From Methanosarcina sp. Ant1 (GTDB taxonomy: Archaea; Halobacteriota; Methanosarcinia; Methanosarcinales; Methanosarcinaceae): a stretch of DNA of 64,000 nt. The stretch's first letter is position 1, and each line of letters opens with the position of its first letter. The notes beneath the pieces are model-generated. The model searched no databases. It was not told where the DNA came from and saw only the letters and a list, made by a program, of their open reading frames with translations. Below, one piece after another: positions 45,127-54,516 of the stretch. The translations under genes were made by a program, and so were the position numbers. The stretch lies in contig MDTP02000003.1 in the NCBI GenBank assembly GCA_001714685.2, forward strand, positions 1-64,000. Reading direction: 5' to 3'.

Positions 45127-46410
45127 TTACCAGCAGAGTCCCTCATAATCTATGTTTTTCGCTTCAATTACCCGCCTTCCGTCAATTACTATTTTCTCTT
45201 TCATATTTTCAAACTCAGACTCAAGCTGCCTGAACTCATCCCATTCTGTCATGACAAGGCAGGCATCAGCACCCTTAAGCGCATCTTCAGCTTTTCCATA
45301 GTATTCGATTGTCGGAAAGACTCGCTTCATGTTCTCAATTGCCATTGGGTCATAAGCCGAAATCTTTGCCCCAAGCCTTAGGAGTTCAGCAATGACAGGA
45401 ATAGCTCTGGATTCTCTTATGTCGTCTGTCTCGTTTTTAAAGGCAAGGCCGAGGACTGCAATCTTTTTGCCCGCAAGATTTCCTATTTTCCGTATGAGAA
45501 TTTCGGTCATTAGAAGTGGTTGTTTTTCGTTTACAGCAATTACGGATTCCAGAAGAATAGGGGAATATCCTATTGCTTTTGCTTTCCCTATAAGAGCCTT
45601 TACATCTTTTGGGAAACAAGATCCCCCAAAGCCCGCTCCAGAGTTCAAAAATCTGGGGGATATCCTGAAGTCTTTACCCACAGCTGCCATGACCTCGTAG
45701 GTATCGATTCCCAGTTTTTTGCAGATATTTCCTATCTCATTGGCAAAGGAGATCTTGGTTGCAAGCAGAGAATTATTTGCGTATTTGATCATTTCCGCTG
45801 TTGCCGGATTCGTGCGGGTGACTTCACATTCAAACTTCCTGTAAAGTTCTGAGATAAGGTCTCCTGATTTCCGGTCAATTGCTCCAATAACTATTTTGTC
45901 AGGATGCATGAAGTCGTGAACTGCTTTCCCTTCCCTGAGAAATTCAGGGTTCATTGCGACTCCAAAATCTTTTCCTGCTGTTTTTCCTGATGCTTCTTCA
46001 AGAACAGGAAGGACAAACTTCTCCGTTGTTTCGGGTACAACTGTACTTTTTACGACTACTACATGGTAACCCTTTTTCTTTGCCAGGGCTTCTCCAATAT
46101 TTGTTGCCGCTGCGCGGACAATTGAGAGGTCTATACTCCCATCTTCTGCCGAGGGAGTCCCTACACAGATAAAAGAAATATCTGTTTCGCGGACCGCAAA
46201 CTCATAATCAATGGTTGCAATAAGCTTCTTTCCTGCATATTTTCGCAAAAGATCTCCAAGCCCCTCCTCATATATAGGAGGAATACCTGCATTTATCTGC
46301 TCCACTTTTTTCTCATCAATATCCACACAGACTATTTCATGCCCTGCTTCTGCAAAGCATGCAGCTGTGACTGAGCCGACATACCCTGAACCTATTACGG
46401 AAATTTTCAT
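45127..46410 (-). CDS. UDP-glucose 6-dehydrogenase
   Basis: 427 residues. GSGYVG NAD-binding motif (7-12), substrate-binding GTPSAEDGSIDL, and the catalytic Cys265 in GFGGSCFPKD. The C-terminal domain has LAFKNETDDIRESRA and a VIDGRRV end, all typical of UDP-glucose/UDP-mannose dehydrogenases; length is right. It makes UDP-glucuronate, the acidic building block of methanochondroitin-like matrices. GAGGTTAAATCT precedes the ATG. The adjacent epimerase lies 212 bp downstream. Confidence 0.93.
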   Translation of the reverse strand: MKISVIGSGYVGSVTAACFAEAGHEIVCVDIDEKKVEQINAGIPPIYEEGLGDLLRKYAGKKLIATIDYEFAVRETDISFICVGTPSAEDGSIDLSIVRAAATNIGEALAKKKGYHVVVVKSTVVPETTEKFVLPVLEEASGKTAGKDFGVAMNPEFLREGKAVHDFMHPDKIVIGAIDRKSGDLISELYRKFECEVTRTNPATAEMIKYANNSLLATKISFANEIGNICKKLGIDTYEVMAAVGKDFRISPRFLNSGAGFGGSCFPKDVKALIGKAKAIGYSPILLESVIAVNEKQPLLMTEILIRKIGNLAGKKIAVLGLAFKNETDDIRESRAIPVIAELLRLGAKISAYDPMAIENMKRVFPTIEYYGKAEDALKGADACLVMTEWDEFRQLESEFENMKEKIVIDGRRVIEAKNIDYEGLCW

Positions 46411-46551
46411 AGATTTAACCTCTTTCTTGGATTTGCAGAGGCTATCAATTCCAATTCTTATCTATTTTTTGATAGCTACCTTCTAATACTCCTCTTCTCA
46501 GGAAATAGCAAATCCATCGGGTTTCATGTATTTAATCCTTGCGTCTCTATT

Positions 46552-46566
46552 CATATATTTATATAG
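46552..46566 (+). promoter_or_regulatory. TATA box for the small membrane protein at 46649
   Basis: CATATATTTATATAG, an excellent archaeal TATA element, about 85 bp before the ATG and giving a leader of about 58 nt. Confidence 0.55.
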
Positions 46567-46648
46567 TTTAATTGTTTAATATCTTTTACAGTTAGGATTT
46601 AGTACATGCTCCAACAATTCCTTTATAGAGATTTTAGGGGAATTTATA

Positions 46649-46939
46649 ATGCTTTCAATGCTTGCCATAGGAACTGAAGGATTTACAGCGGGAAGCTCTT
46701 TTCCCGGCTCAGGTATCTGTTTTCTTTATACGGATTCCGGAGTCCCTATATATTATCAGATTGCGGTTTTGGGACTCATCGCTCTTTTTGGGATGAAGGA
46801 AATGCTACTTGTATCAACCAAAAAGGATCGCTTTTCAATAGACTCCATGGATATGGGAATTTACCCTCTAATGATATGTTTTATTGCGACTTTCTTCACT
46901 GTAGGATTTGGTATAATTCTTTCACAGTTATCTCCCTGA
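46649..46939 (+). CDS. Small membrane protein (paralogue of 28352 gene)
   Basis: 96 residues with two TM helices (about 33-50 and 70-92) and a short polar loop with a DSMDMGIYPLM motif matching SLNMGIIPLL in the 28352 protein. AGGGGAA precedes the ATG at good spacing. No family name known to me. It is divergent from the UDP-glucose dehydrogenase operon, just as its paralogue is divergent from the Wbp-like operon, so a role in sugar or lipid-carrier transfer at the membrane is a reasonable hypothesis. Confidence 0.72.
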   Translation: MLSMLAIGTEGFTAGSSFPGSGICFLYTDSGVPIYYQIAVLGLIALFGMKEMLLVSTKKDRFSIDSMDMGIYPLMICFIATFFTVGFGIILSQLSP

Positions 46940-47524
46940 AGTTTAATAATTTTTTTATTTTCAAAAACTTCTTCTCGTTCTGTGGATGGATTTTTCTGTG
47001 AAATTATTGGGGGTTTTATAGAAGGCTGGTTTTTGTTTTTAAGGCTTTAAAACTTAATAATTTCTATATGTGGAAGAACTCAGTGATCTTAGTTCAGAAA
47101 CATTGTTTCCATAAGTATTTATTGTTGAATAATTTATCTTCTTATCATAATAGTATTTGTTAATGGTCTTATCTAATGTAAAAATTTAAGTTTCGTAAGA
47201 CCACTAATATGGGGCGGTTTTGGCCGCGGAACCGGAATAGTTGCTACCTGCTGTAAGATATGGGAGATGTAAAAAAGTTTCTCTGACAGTAAAGGTTCGG
47301 AACCAGGGTTGAAGGAGAATCATAAGTTGACTGTCAACTGTATACTTCTCTATAACGAGGTCAGAAAGATTTCTTGGTCTGTTGATATTACCTTCTCTCA
47401 TGCGCTTTCATATTGGCTTTTGAGATGGTTCTTTTACCCTTTGTTTTGCAGGAACCTTTCATACCGATGGATTGTTTGTCTTTTAGCGTATCGTAATTAG
47501 TAAATATTATGGGGAGTGAACATA
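46940..47524. other. Intergenic with inverted repeats, no gene seen
   Basis: Contains the inverted repeat at 47160-47207 followed by GC-rich DNA with a small hairpin (GCGG TTTTGG CCGC near 47214-47227). Short frames on both strands are unsupported. Confidence 0.5.
47160..47207. repeat. 12-bp inverted repeat
   Basis: TTAATGGTCTTA and its partner TAAGACCACTAA pair over 12 positions with one mismatch and a 24-nt AT-rich loop. It lacks a T tail, so it is not an obvious terminator; it may be a protein-binding site or the tip of a small mobile element. Confidence 0.6.
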
Positions 47525-48598
47525 TTGAGAGTTCTTATTGATATAGGGCATCCAGCCCATGTTCATTTTTTTAAAAATACTATCTGGAATCTTGAGAAAA
47601 AAGGGCATAAAGTAATGGTGGTCTCGCGGGATAAAGATGTAGTAGTAGAGCTGTTGAATGCCTATGGAATCCCGCATACAGTTCTAAGTAAAGTGAAGCC
47701 AGGGAAAGTCCATTTGTTTGAAGAGTGGTTTATAAGGGAGTATAAAGCTTTTAAAATCACCAAACAATTTGACCCTGACGTTCTTATGGGTATCCTTTCT
47801 CCAACTGTAGCTCAGGTAGCTTGGATGCTGCGGAAAAAATCTATTATTTTTAACGACACCGAACACGCAGTACTAGCCCAGAAGATTACCTATCCTTTCT
47901 GCGATATAATTTGCACTCCTTCATGCTATCTAAAAAACGAAGGTAAAAAGCAGATAAGGTATAGTGGTTTTCATGAACTGGCTTACCTTCACCCATCTTA
48001 TTTTACTCCACGCCCTGAAATTCTAAAAGAGCTCGGAGTAAAGGTAGGTGAACCTTTCATAATACTACGCTTCATTTCGTGGGGAGCACACCATGATGTC
48101 GGTCAGCATGGAATCAAAAACAAACTGGCGCTTGTTCAAGAACTTGAAAAAATCGGGAAAGTATTCATAACCTCAGAAGGGCCACTGGCAGAGGAATTTG
48201 AGAAGTATAGGATTAGGGTCTCTTCCGAAAAAATTCATCATCTGCTCTATTATGCCACACTTTATGTGGGTGAAGGGGCGACTATGGCTGTTGAAAGTGC
48301 AATCCTGGGAACTCCTTCAATCTACATTTCCACTCTTGCGGGAACGATGGGTAACTTCTCCGAACTCGAAGAGAAATACGGTTTGCTTTTCAACTATAGT
48401 GATTCGGAAGCTGCCCTAGCAAAAGCCTTAGAACTTCTCAAGGACCCGGAACTTAAGAAAACTTGGGGTCTGAAAAGGGCTGCTCTTCTCAAGGATAAGA
48501 TCGATGTTACCGGATTCATGGTCAAGCTCATAGAAAGCCTTCCTAAAAAGAAATCTGGAGTTTCTTTACATTCAGTTTCGGATGAGAGCTATGCATGA
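47525..48598 (+). CDS. DUF354 protein, glycosyltransferase-like
   Basis: 357 residues of GT-B-like fold. The N-terminal LIDIGHPAHVHFFKNTIWNL is the hallmark of DUF354, an archaeal/bacterial family distantly related to UDP-GlcNAc 2-epimerase and GT28 enzymes. VGEGATMAVESAILGTPSIY matches its nucleotide-sugar-binding C-terminal motif. I place the start at TTG 47525, behind GGGGAGTGA; a GTG at 47516 overlaps that element. It begins a five-gene plus-strand operon. The stop overlaps the next gene by eight bases. Biochemical role unproven. Confidence 0.85.
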   Translation: MRVLIDIGHPAHVHFFKNTIWNLEKKGHKVMVVSRDKDVVVELLNAYGIPHTVLSKVKPGKVHLFEEWFIREYKAFKITKQFDPDVLMGILSPTVAQVAWMLRKKSIIFNDTEHAVLAQKITYPFCDIICTPSCYLKNEGKKQIRYSGFHELAYLHPSYFTPRPEILKELGVKVGEPFIILRFISWGAHHDVGQHGIKNKLALVQELEKIGKVFITSEGPLAEEFEKYRIRVSSEKIHHLLYYATLYVGEGATMAVESAILGTPSIYISTLAGTMGNFSELEEKYGLLFNYSDSEAALAKALELLKDPELKKTWGLKRAALLKDKIDVTGFMVKLIESLPKKKSGVSLHSVSDESYA

Positions 48599-49631
48599 TT
48601 TATTGAAGCAAAACCAGGAAATCTGGGATCTTTTCACCCGAAAAGAAGAGTATTCGTCCAAAAATCTGGATGAGCACGGCCGTGTTCTCTATGCTCAAAA
48701 AGACCTCAAAAAGGCTTTTGAACCTGAGGTCTCCAGATACCTGGTGGAACTTGGGATGAAGATCGAATTTCCTGAGAACAAAACCTTTGCCGTTTGTTTG
48801 ACCCATGATGTGGATGATATTTATCCACCTCTTTCCCATATGTTACTTTCCTCAGCTCATTGCCTGAGAAATCTGAATTTTCAAGGTTCTGCAGCACAGT
48901 TCCTGTGGAAGTTCAGGGGGTTGGAACACTCGCCTTATTTTAACCTTTCGGAAATCATGGATCTTGAAGAAAGCTTCGGAGCAAAATCCTCTTTTTATTT
49001 CATCGCGGCAGAAGCCGATCCCATACGATTCAGGTATGATATAGAGGATATAGGACACCATCTGGGAGAGGTTTCAGATAGAGGATGGGAAGTTGGCCTT
49101 CACGGGGGTTATTATTCATTTGATAATCTGGAAGCGATAAAAAAAGAAAAGAAAAGGCTTGAAGTTGTTCTGGGAAAAAAAGTATTGGGTTTTCGCAACC
49201 ATTACCTGAGGTTTAAAACTCCTGATTCCTGGGAAATTCTTGCAGATGCCAGTTTCAGGTATGATTCGACTTTCGGACACAGCAACTCAGCTGGTTTTAG
49301 AAATGGAATGTGCCATCCTTTCAGACCATATAATCTGAAAGAAGATCGGGAGATAAGAATTCTCGAAATTCCACTAGTTATAATGGATGTTGCTCTTTTT
49401 GCGATCTCAAAGTCTTTTGAGGAGGCGTGGGAGTGCACAAAAAAACTGATCGATATCACAGCCAAGCTTAACGGTGTCATTACCCTGCTATGGCACAATT
49501 TTGTTTTTGGTTGCAGCTTCCGAAGGGATTGGGTGAGGTTATATGAAAAGGTGTTGCAGTACTGCTCCGAGAGAGGGGCCTGGATGACGAGCGGAGAAGA
49601 AATTTACAGGTGGTGGGAAAATAGATCCTGA
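48591..49631 (+). CDS. Polysaccharide deacetylase-like protein (paralogue 2)
   Basis: 346 residues. Same architecture as paralogue 1: N-terminal EIWDLFTRKEEY, THDVD acidic motif, RNHYLRF and LWHN. The metal motif is GLHGGYYS, where paralogues 1 and 3 have GLHGGHE, so the second His ligand is replaced by Tyr and activity may be lost or changed. ATG 48591 overlaps the DUF354 stop; a start at 48582 is possible. Embedded between DUF354 and GT2 genes with a one-base gap to the next, so translation is coupled. Confidence 0.83.
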   Translation: MHDLLKQNQEIWDLFTRKEEYSSKNLDEHGRVLYAQKDLKKAFEPEVSRYLVELGMKIEFPENKTFAVCLTHDVDDIYPPLSHMLLSSAHCLRNLNFQGSAAQFLWKFRGLEHSPYFNLSEIMDLEESFGAKSSFYFIAAEADPIRFRYDIEDIGHHLGEVSDRGWEVGLHGGYYSFDNLEAIKKEKKRLEVVLGKKVLGFRNHYLRFKTPDSWEILADASFRYDSTFGHSNSAGFRNGMCHPFRPYNLKEDREIRILEIPLVIMDVALFAISKSFEEAWECTKKLIDITAKLNGVITLLWHNFVFGCSFRRDWVRLYEKVLQYCSERGAWMTSGEEIYRWWENRS

Positions 49632-49632
49632 C

Positions 49633-50547
49633 TTGAAAGGAAAATACCTGCTGATTACGCCTGCAAAGAATGAGGAACAAAATCTGCCCGAGGTCGCGAG
49701 GTCCGTGACAGGACAAAAAGTAAAACCTGAGCTATGGGTAATAGTCGACGATGGAAGTACGGATGATACACCGCATATTGTCGAAAACCTCCGAGCCAGT
49801 TACTCCTATATTCAGAGCATAAGGCTGCCTCCGAGGCCAAGAGACATTACCTTTCATTACAGCTATGTTTGCAAACAGGGCTTTGATTATGCACTTGAGT
49901 ACTGCACGGAAAATAACATCGAATTTGAATATATAGGTCTTCTTGATGCCGATACAGTGTTGGAGGAAAATTACTCCGGAAAACTTCTGACTGAATTCGA
50001 AAAAGACAGTTCTCTCGGAATTGCAAGCGGAGGCGTGTATTATGATACCGGCAGGAAGCTTTCTAGGGAAAAGACTGATAAAAACCTTCCCCGTGGCACA
50101 GGGAGGCTCTGGAGGAAAGAATGCTTCATCGAGACAGGAGGCTACCAGGTTGAACCATCTCCAGATTCTATTTCCAATATAAAAGCTCTCCTGCGAGGCT
50201 GGAAGCTCAAGCAATATGCTAATATCATCCAGATCCAGAAGCGTAAGACGAGCGCGGCGGATGGCCTCTGGCATGGGTATGTCAAAAACGGATGGATGGC
50301 TTACTATCTTGGCAAAAATCATCTTGTGGCACTGACAAACGTACTTTACTATTCCGTGAAATTTCCCTTCTATACAGGGGCTGCATACTTCTGGGGGTAT
50401 ATTAGTTCCTCCATCAAAAAGGAGAAACAAATCCAGGACCTTGAAATAAGAGATTACTATCGCAACTTCAAGCTTTCAGGGCTATCTTCTAGGGTCTCGG
50501 AAATTTTTAGCCGGAACTCAGGAGATACACACAAAGGGGAGCAGTGA
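49633..50547 (+). CDS. GT2 glycosyltransferase
   Basis: 304 residues. GT2 domain with ITPAKNEEQN, VDDGSTDDT and a DAD motif in GLLDADTVLEEN; it also has an Arg/Lys-rich middle with GTGRLWRKECF and a TM-like segment near 255-275. It differs from the DPM1-like proteins in lacking two clear C-terminal TM helices. The start is TTG one base after the deacetylase stop, with no Shine-Dalgarno between, so it depends on coupled translation. Acceptor and donor unknown. Confidence 0.87.
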   Translation: MKGKYLLITPAKNEEQNLPEVARSVTGQKVKPELWVIVDDGSTDDTPHIVENLRASYSYIQSIRLPPRPRDITFHYSYVCKQGFDYALEYCTENNIEFEYIGLLDADTVLEENYSGKLLTEFEKDSSLGIASGGVYYDTGRKLSREKTDKNLPRGTGRLWRKECFIETGGYQVEPSPDSISNIKALLRGWKLKQYANIIQIQKRKTSAADGLWHGYVKNGWMAYYLGKNHLVALTNVLYYSVKFPFYTGAAYFWGYISSSIKKEKQIQDLEIRDYYRNFKLSGLSSRVSEIFSRNSGDTHKGEQ

Positions 50548-50593
50548 ATGTTATTGATTATTCTGAAAAATCGGTCCCTACAAAGGTGATATT

Positions 50594-51814
50594 TTGAAGA
50601 TTCTTTTTCTGGATATGGTATGGCCTCTTTATTTGGCCGATGGCTCGCTTATCCACAGGTACGAGCTTGTAAGCAATCTGGCTCGACTGGACAATGAGAT
50701 CCATATATTTACTACTGACAAGGCTTCCCTTTCGAATATATCCAACATTCACTGCAATTATGTTAAACCTGGAAGCCTGTTTTCTCTTACTGTCAACTAT
50801 TTCAGAAATTACGTAAAGCTTCTCAGCTCCGAAACTTTTGATGTACTTTATACCCGCAATCCAAACTTCGGCTTTCTTTCAGGAGTCTTCTGTAAAAGCA
50901 GGTTCAAAAAAATGGTTTACGAATTAAACGGGATTCCTGAGGACGAAAGCAGTCTCTTCAGAACAAAATGTGAAGAGGATAAGCTATCTCAGCAAGGGAA
51001 TAAGAGCGGCTTCTCATTTTCAAAAACTTACTTCACTGCACATGCCAGGTTCAAACTATTTATTCTCAAGAAAGCTCTTGAATTTTCTGACCGAATAATT
51101 GCTGTGACTCCCGGAATAAAATCAAATCTTGAGAAAGTTTACAACATCCCAGAAGAAAAAATAGTCGTGGTTTCTAATGGGGCAAATACCTCTCTTTTCA
51201 AACCACTTGGGCAAGAAAACTGCAGAAGAGAACTGGGTCTGGACCCTGAAATTTCCTATGTCTGCTTTGTGGGAAATCTTGCTCCCTGGCAGGGGGTAGA
51301 ATATCTGGTAAAAGCAGCTCCCTTCATACTTTCTCGCTTTCCGAAATGTCGTTTTCTGATCATTGGAGACGGGGTCATGAAAAATGAGCTTCTCAAGCTC
51401 TCCAGTGAACTCGGAGTTGAAGACAGGTTCATTTTTACAGGTGTAGTTGCTTATGACCGCGTGCCTATGTACATCAATGCTAGCGATGTATGTACTGCTC
51501 CTTTCATATTAGCTAGGAACGCCAAAATCGGCCTGTCTCCGTTAAAATTATACGAGTATATGGCTTGTGGAAAGCCGGTTGTTGCAAGTAACATAAGTGG
51601 TGTTTCCGATGCACTTGAAGCTTCCGAAGGAGGGATTCCTGTCCGTCCTGAAAACCCGGGTGCTCTTGCAGAAGCCATCTTAAAATTGCTTGAAAACCCG
51701 GATTTGAGGAATAAACTGGGTTCAAAAGGTTTAAGTTATGTTACTGAAAATTACAGCTGGTACAGTGTTGCGAAAAAGGTTGATAGAGTCTGCAAATCAG
51801 GACTTCAGGGTTGA
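50594..51814 (+). CDS. GT4 glycosyltransferase (paralogue of 37679 gene)
   Basis: 406 residues. GT-B fold; donor domain VSNGANTSLFKP, FVGNLAPWQGVEYL and KLYEYMACGKP, with the catalytic Glu pair. It is similar across its length to the protein at 37679-38860, with an insertion in the acceptor domain (about 105-140). Start TTG at 50594, three bases after an excellent AAGGTGAT. It is fourth gene of the plus-strand operon. Confidence 0.9.
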   Translation: MKILFLDMVWPLYLADGSLIHRYELVSNLARLDNEIHIFTTDKASLSNISNIHCNYVKPGSLFSLTVNYFRNYVKLLSSETFDVLYTRNPNFGFLSGVFCKSRFKKMVYELNGIPEDESSLFRTKCEEDKLSQQGNKSGFSFSKTYFTAHARFKLFILKKALEFSDRIIAVTPGIKSNLEKVYNIPEEKIVVVSNGANTSLFKPLGQENCRRELGLDPEISYVCFVGNLAPWQGVEYLVKAAPFILSRFPKCRFLIIGDGVMKNELLKLSSELGVEDRFIFTGVVAYDRVPMYINASDVCTAPFILARNAKIGLSPLKLYEYMACGKPVVASNISGVSDALEASEGGIPVRPENPGALAEAILKLLENPDLRNKLGSKGLSYVTENYSWYSVAKKVDRVCKSGLQG

Positions 51815-51891
51815 AAGCCAAGTCTATCTTATAATATTTTTTCCATAATTCATTACAGATAAAAACAAACATCTATTACACGGGGCTTAAA

Positions 51892-52899
51892 ATGGACGAA
51901 ATTGAAGTTAGAGAATTAGCGCCATCTGAATACAAAGAATGGGATCTGCTTGTAGAAAAAGCTCAACCTGGTACACTCTTTCACACCAGTCAATGGCTGG
52001 AAATCTGCAGGGACGTTCTTTCCAGAGAGCTCAGGATTTATGGTTGTTTCAAAAGTGGTGAGCTTGTTGGAGGATGTCCCATTTTTGTTAAGAATATCAA
52101 AGGGGTCCTGGAAGTAGGATCTTCCACCTGTAATATGACTGATTATTGCGGGCCCCTTATAAAAGAGGGTGCTAGCTCCAAAGCAAGCAAACGAGTACAG
52201 GAAACTCACGAAATCCTTAATCCCCTCAGGGAGTTTCTCTGCAGGCAGGGCTTTGATAGTATTCATCTAGTGTTTTCTCCAGGGCTTGGGGACATTAGAC
52301 CTTTTACCTGGAGCGGATGGGACTCAAAGGTTCACTATACCCATCACCTGAACCTGAAAGAAAATGTTGATAATAACGTTTCAAGGAAGATTCGGAGGGA
52401 ACTTAAATCCGCAGATGAGGCGGGGCTCAAGACAAGGGTATGGAATGACCTGGAAACCTATTATGGTCTGCTTTCGAAAGTCTATGAGAAACAAAACATG
52501 GAACTTCCAGTGCCAAAGGAGTTTTTCGAAAGAGTTTTTAATCTGATTAGGGAAAAAGACATTGGTTATATGTTCGTTTCCGAAACCCCTGAGGGAGAAG
52601 GAGTAGCAGCGCATCTTAACCTTTATGGAAAAAAATGCACAGTTACCTGGTCTTCTGCCCTCAATCCGTCCTTTAGCCGGATGGGCCCTAATGCTCTTCT
52701 CTATTATAATGAGTTTCTTGATTTGAAGTCCAGAAATTTTGAATACATGAATGTTATGGCAGGAAATGTTCCCAGATTTGCGGATTTTATCATCGGCTTT
52801 TCTCCTGAACTAGTACCTTATTATAGTGTAACTCTGGAGAGCAAAAAGTACTCAATCATGAAAACTTTATATAAAAGCACTCATCAGGATACTGACTGA
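51892..52899 (+). CDS. FemAB/GNAT-type acyltransferase
   Basis: 335 residues. Two GNAT-like halves: an N-terminal part with PGTLFHTSQWLEICRD, a signature of FemAB-like proteins in exopolysaccharide loci (PEP-CTERM/XrtA system FemAB type), and a C-terminal part with VAAHLNLYGKKCTVTWSSA, the acetyl- or aminoacyl-binding region. It would transfer an acyl or aminoacyl group to a sugar or peptide at the membrane. Not preceded by a strong ribosome-binding site. Last gene of the five-gene operon. Substrate unknown. Confidence 0.78.
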   Translation: MDEIEVRELAPSEYKEWDLLVEKAQPGTLFHTSQWLEICRDVLSRELRIYGCFKSGELVGGCPIFVKNIKGVLEVGSSTCNMTDYCGPLIKEGASSKASKRVQETHEILNPLREFLCRQGFDSIHLVFSPGLGDIRPFTWSGWDSKVHYTHHLNLKENVDNNVSRKIRRELKSADEAGLKTRVWNDLETYYGLLSKVYEKQNMELPVPKEFFERVFNLIREKDIGYMFVSETPEGEGVAAHLNLYGKKCTVTWSSALNPSFSRMGPNALLYYNEFLDLKSRNFEYMNVMAGNVPRFADFIIGFSPELVPYYSVTLESKKYSIMKTLYKSTHQDTD

Positions 52900-53037
52900 G
52901 AGAATGACAGATAGTCTTAAAAATATAAAAATTGGATTTTCCCTTAATCACTTTTTTAATCATTTTTCCTTGCTTCTTTTTTCGGACTGAAAATATGCCT
53001 TCTCTTCTGCAAACTCTCTAAAAGTTTGATTTCATTT

Positions 53038-54516
53038 TCAGATTTTGCTCTTTATTTTCACAAGGAAGGCCGAGAATAATCTTTTGAATGTAGGATCATC
53101 ATGCAGGGTTATACCATAATAGATAGGTGTTATGATCATTGCTGCAAGGAGGATAACATAAAAGTTCGCAGAGAGTACTTCCAGCAGAATTAATGGGATC
53201 GAAACGATCACGCCGATCGCCGTATACTTAATAAGGATCTTTACGCTTTCCATTTTATTAATCCCTGCAAGGTTTAGTAGATATGCATTGTTCCAGAGCC
53301 AGAACAAAACTCCTGTAAGACTGAACAAGCCAAGAGCAAACTCAGGACTTCCATAAGTTCCCCCTATAACCAATGCCACGACTCTTGAGATTAAGAGAAT
53401 CATACTGAAGGTAAACCAGACTCTCTGTTTCTCGAATACGCTATAGAGAGTTGAAATAGGCGAGGAAAGGAAGACAAGGAATATCCATGGCACAAGGATC
53501 TTTACATATGTACCTGATATATACCAGCTTTTTCCAAAAGCAAATGTAAATATCTCTTCACCCATGATCACCAAGAGTATCATTGGGAATATTCCTATTA
53601 AAATTAGCTTTTTGTAAACCTCTCCAACGATGACCTTCATGTCTCCCTTCTCATTTCCGTTTTTCACCTCACTGATTTTCTGGAAAAACACCTGCTGTAT
53701 AGCGGTGCCTAGAAGTCCCATGGGCATATTAACTACCTGATTTGCAAGTGAGAAATACCCGACAACGCTCGTCCCATAAAAGTATGCAAGCAAAAAGGAA
53801 GGTACCTGCGGCGAAATCGTGTTTGCAAGTGTAGACCAGGAAGTAAACAAAGGGAAATTTTTATACTGAATAGCCATTTCTTTCATTTTTTTCAATGAGA
53901 TTTTCCTGAAGACCTTCAGGTCCTGTTTTATGTCCTTGAGCATGAAAAGGTCTGTAAATCCGTATCCTATGACATATCCCGCTATCAGGCCGAATGGAGA
54001 AACATTCCAGATAGGGATAGCTAACTGGAATGCTTTGGTTGAAACAGTATTTAATATTCTGGATCCTGCTATGACTCCGAAACGGATCTTTCTTGAAAGC
54101 CAGTAGTTCTGCACGAAAAAAATGCCATTAAAGAATGTTATTGCTGGAACATAAATTAAATATTTTGAAATTCCCGGAGCATTGAGCATGTACTCAACAT
54201 CTTTTGGAAGGAATAACACTACTAAGGCTGTGAGTAAAGATGTGATAGTTACTAATATCGCGCAGAGGACAGCAACGTTTGCAGAGTCTTCCTCTGTTTT
54301 TGGTGACATGATCGCGAACTGATATGAATAAGTAGAGAAGATTGCCAATATGCCAGATATTGAGAGAAACAGCTGAAAAATTCCTAAATCGTCAGGACTG
54401 TAAATCCTGGTGATTAGAGGTACAAGAAGTATGCCTAAGATCTGTGCAGTAACACTTCCGGATACAAGTTTTAATACATTGGCGATGAAATTTGGCGCCT
54501 TGTTAGATTCTGACAT
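53038..54516 (-). CDS. Wzx-type oligosaccharide flippase (2)
   Basis: 492 residues from ATG 54516. About 13-14 TM helices of the MOP exporter fold, with LVSGSVTAQILGILLVPLIT at the N-terminus and the PQVPSFLLAYFYGTSVVGYF repeat in the second half. Upstream, the same frame continues to 54636, but that extension reads through a GC-rich structured element and is unlikely to be translated. Only distantly similar to the flippase at 39277, so the locus likely handles two lipid-linked products. Confidence 0.88.
   Translation of the reverse strand: MSESNKAPNFIANVLKLVSGSVTAQILGILLVPLITRIYSPDDLGIFQLFLSISGILAIFSTYSYQFAIMSPKTEEDSANVAVLCAILVTITSLLTALVVLFLPKDVEYMLNAPGISKYLIYVPAITFFNGIFFVQNYWLSRKIRFGVIAGSRILNTVSTKAFQLAIPIWNVSPFGLIAGYVIGYGFTDLFMLKDIKQDLKVFRKISLKKMKEMAIQYKNFPLFTSWSTLANTISPQVPSFLLAYFYGTSVVGYFSLANQVVNMPMGLLGTAIQQVFFQKISEVKNGNEKGDMKVIVGEVYKKLILIGIFPMILLVIMGEEIFTFAFGKSWYISGTYVKILVPWIFLVFLSSPISTLYSVFEKQRVWFTFSMILLISRVVALVIGGTYGSPEFALGLFSLTGVLFWLWNNAYLLNLAGINKMESVKILIKYTAIGVIVSIPLILLEVLSANFYVILLAAMIITPIYYGITLHDDPTFKRLFSAFLVKIKSKI

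Noticed and set aside
49732-50430. 232-codon minus-strand frame opposite a GT2 gene
   Set aside because: Antisense shadow; no domain, no start signal.
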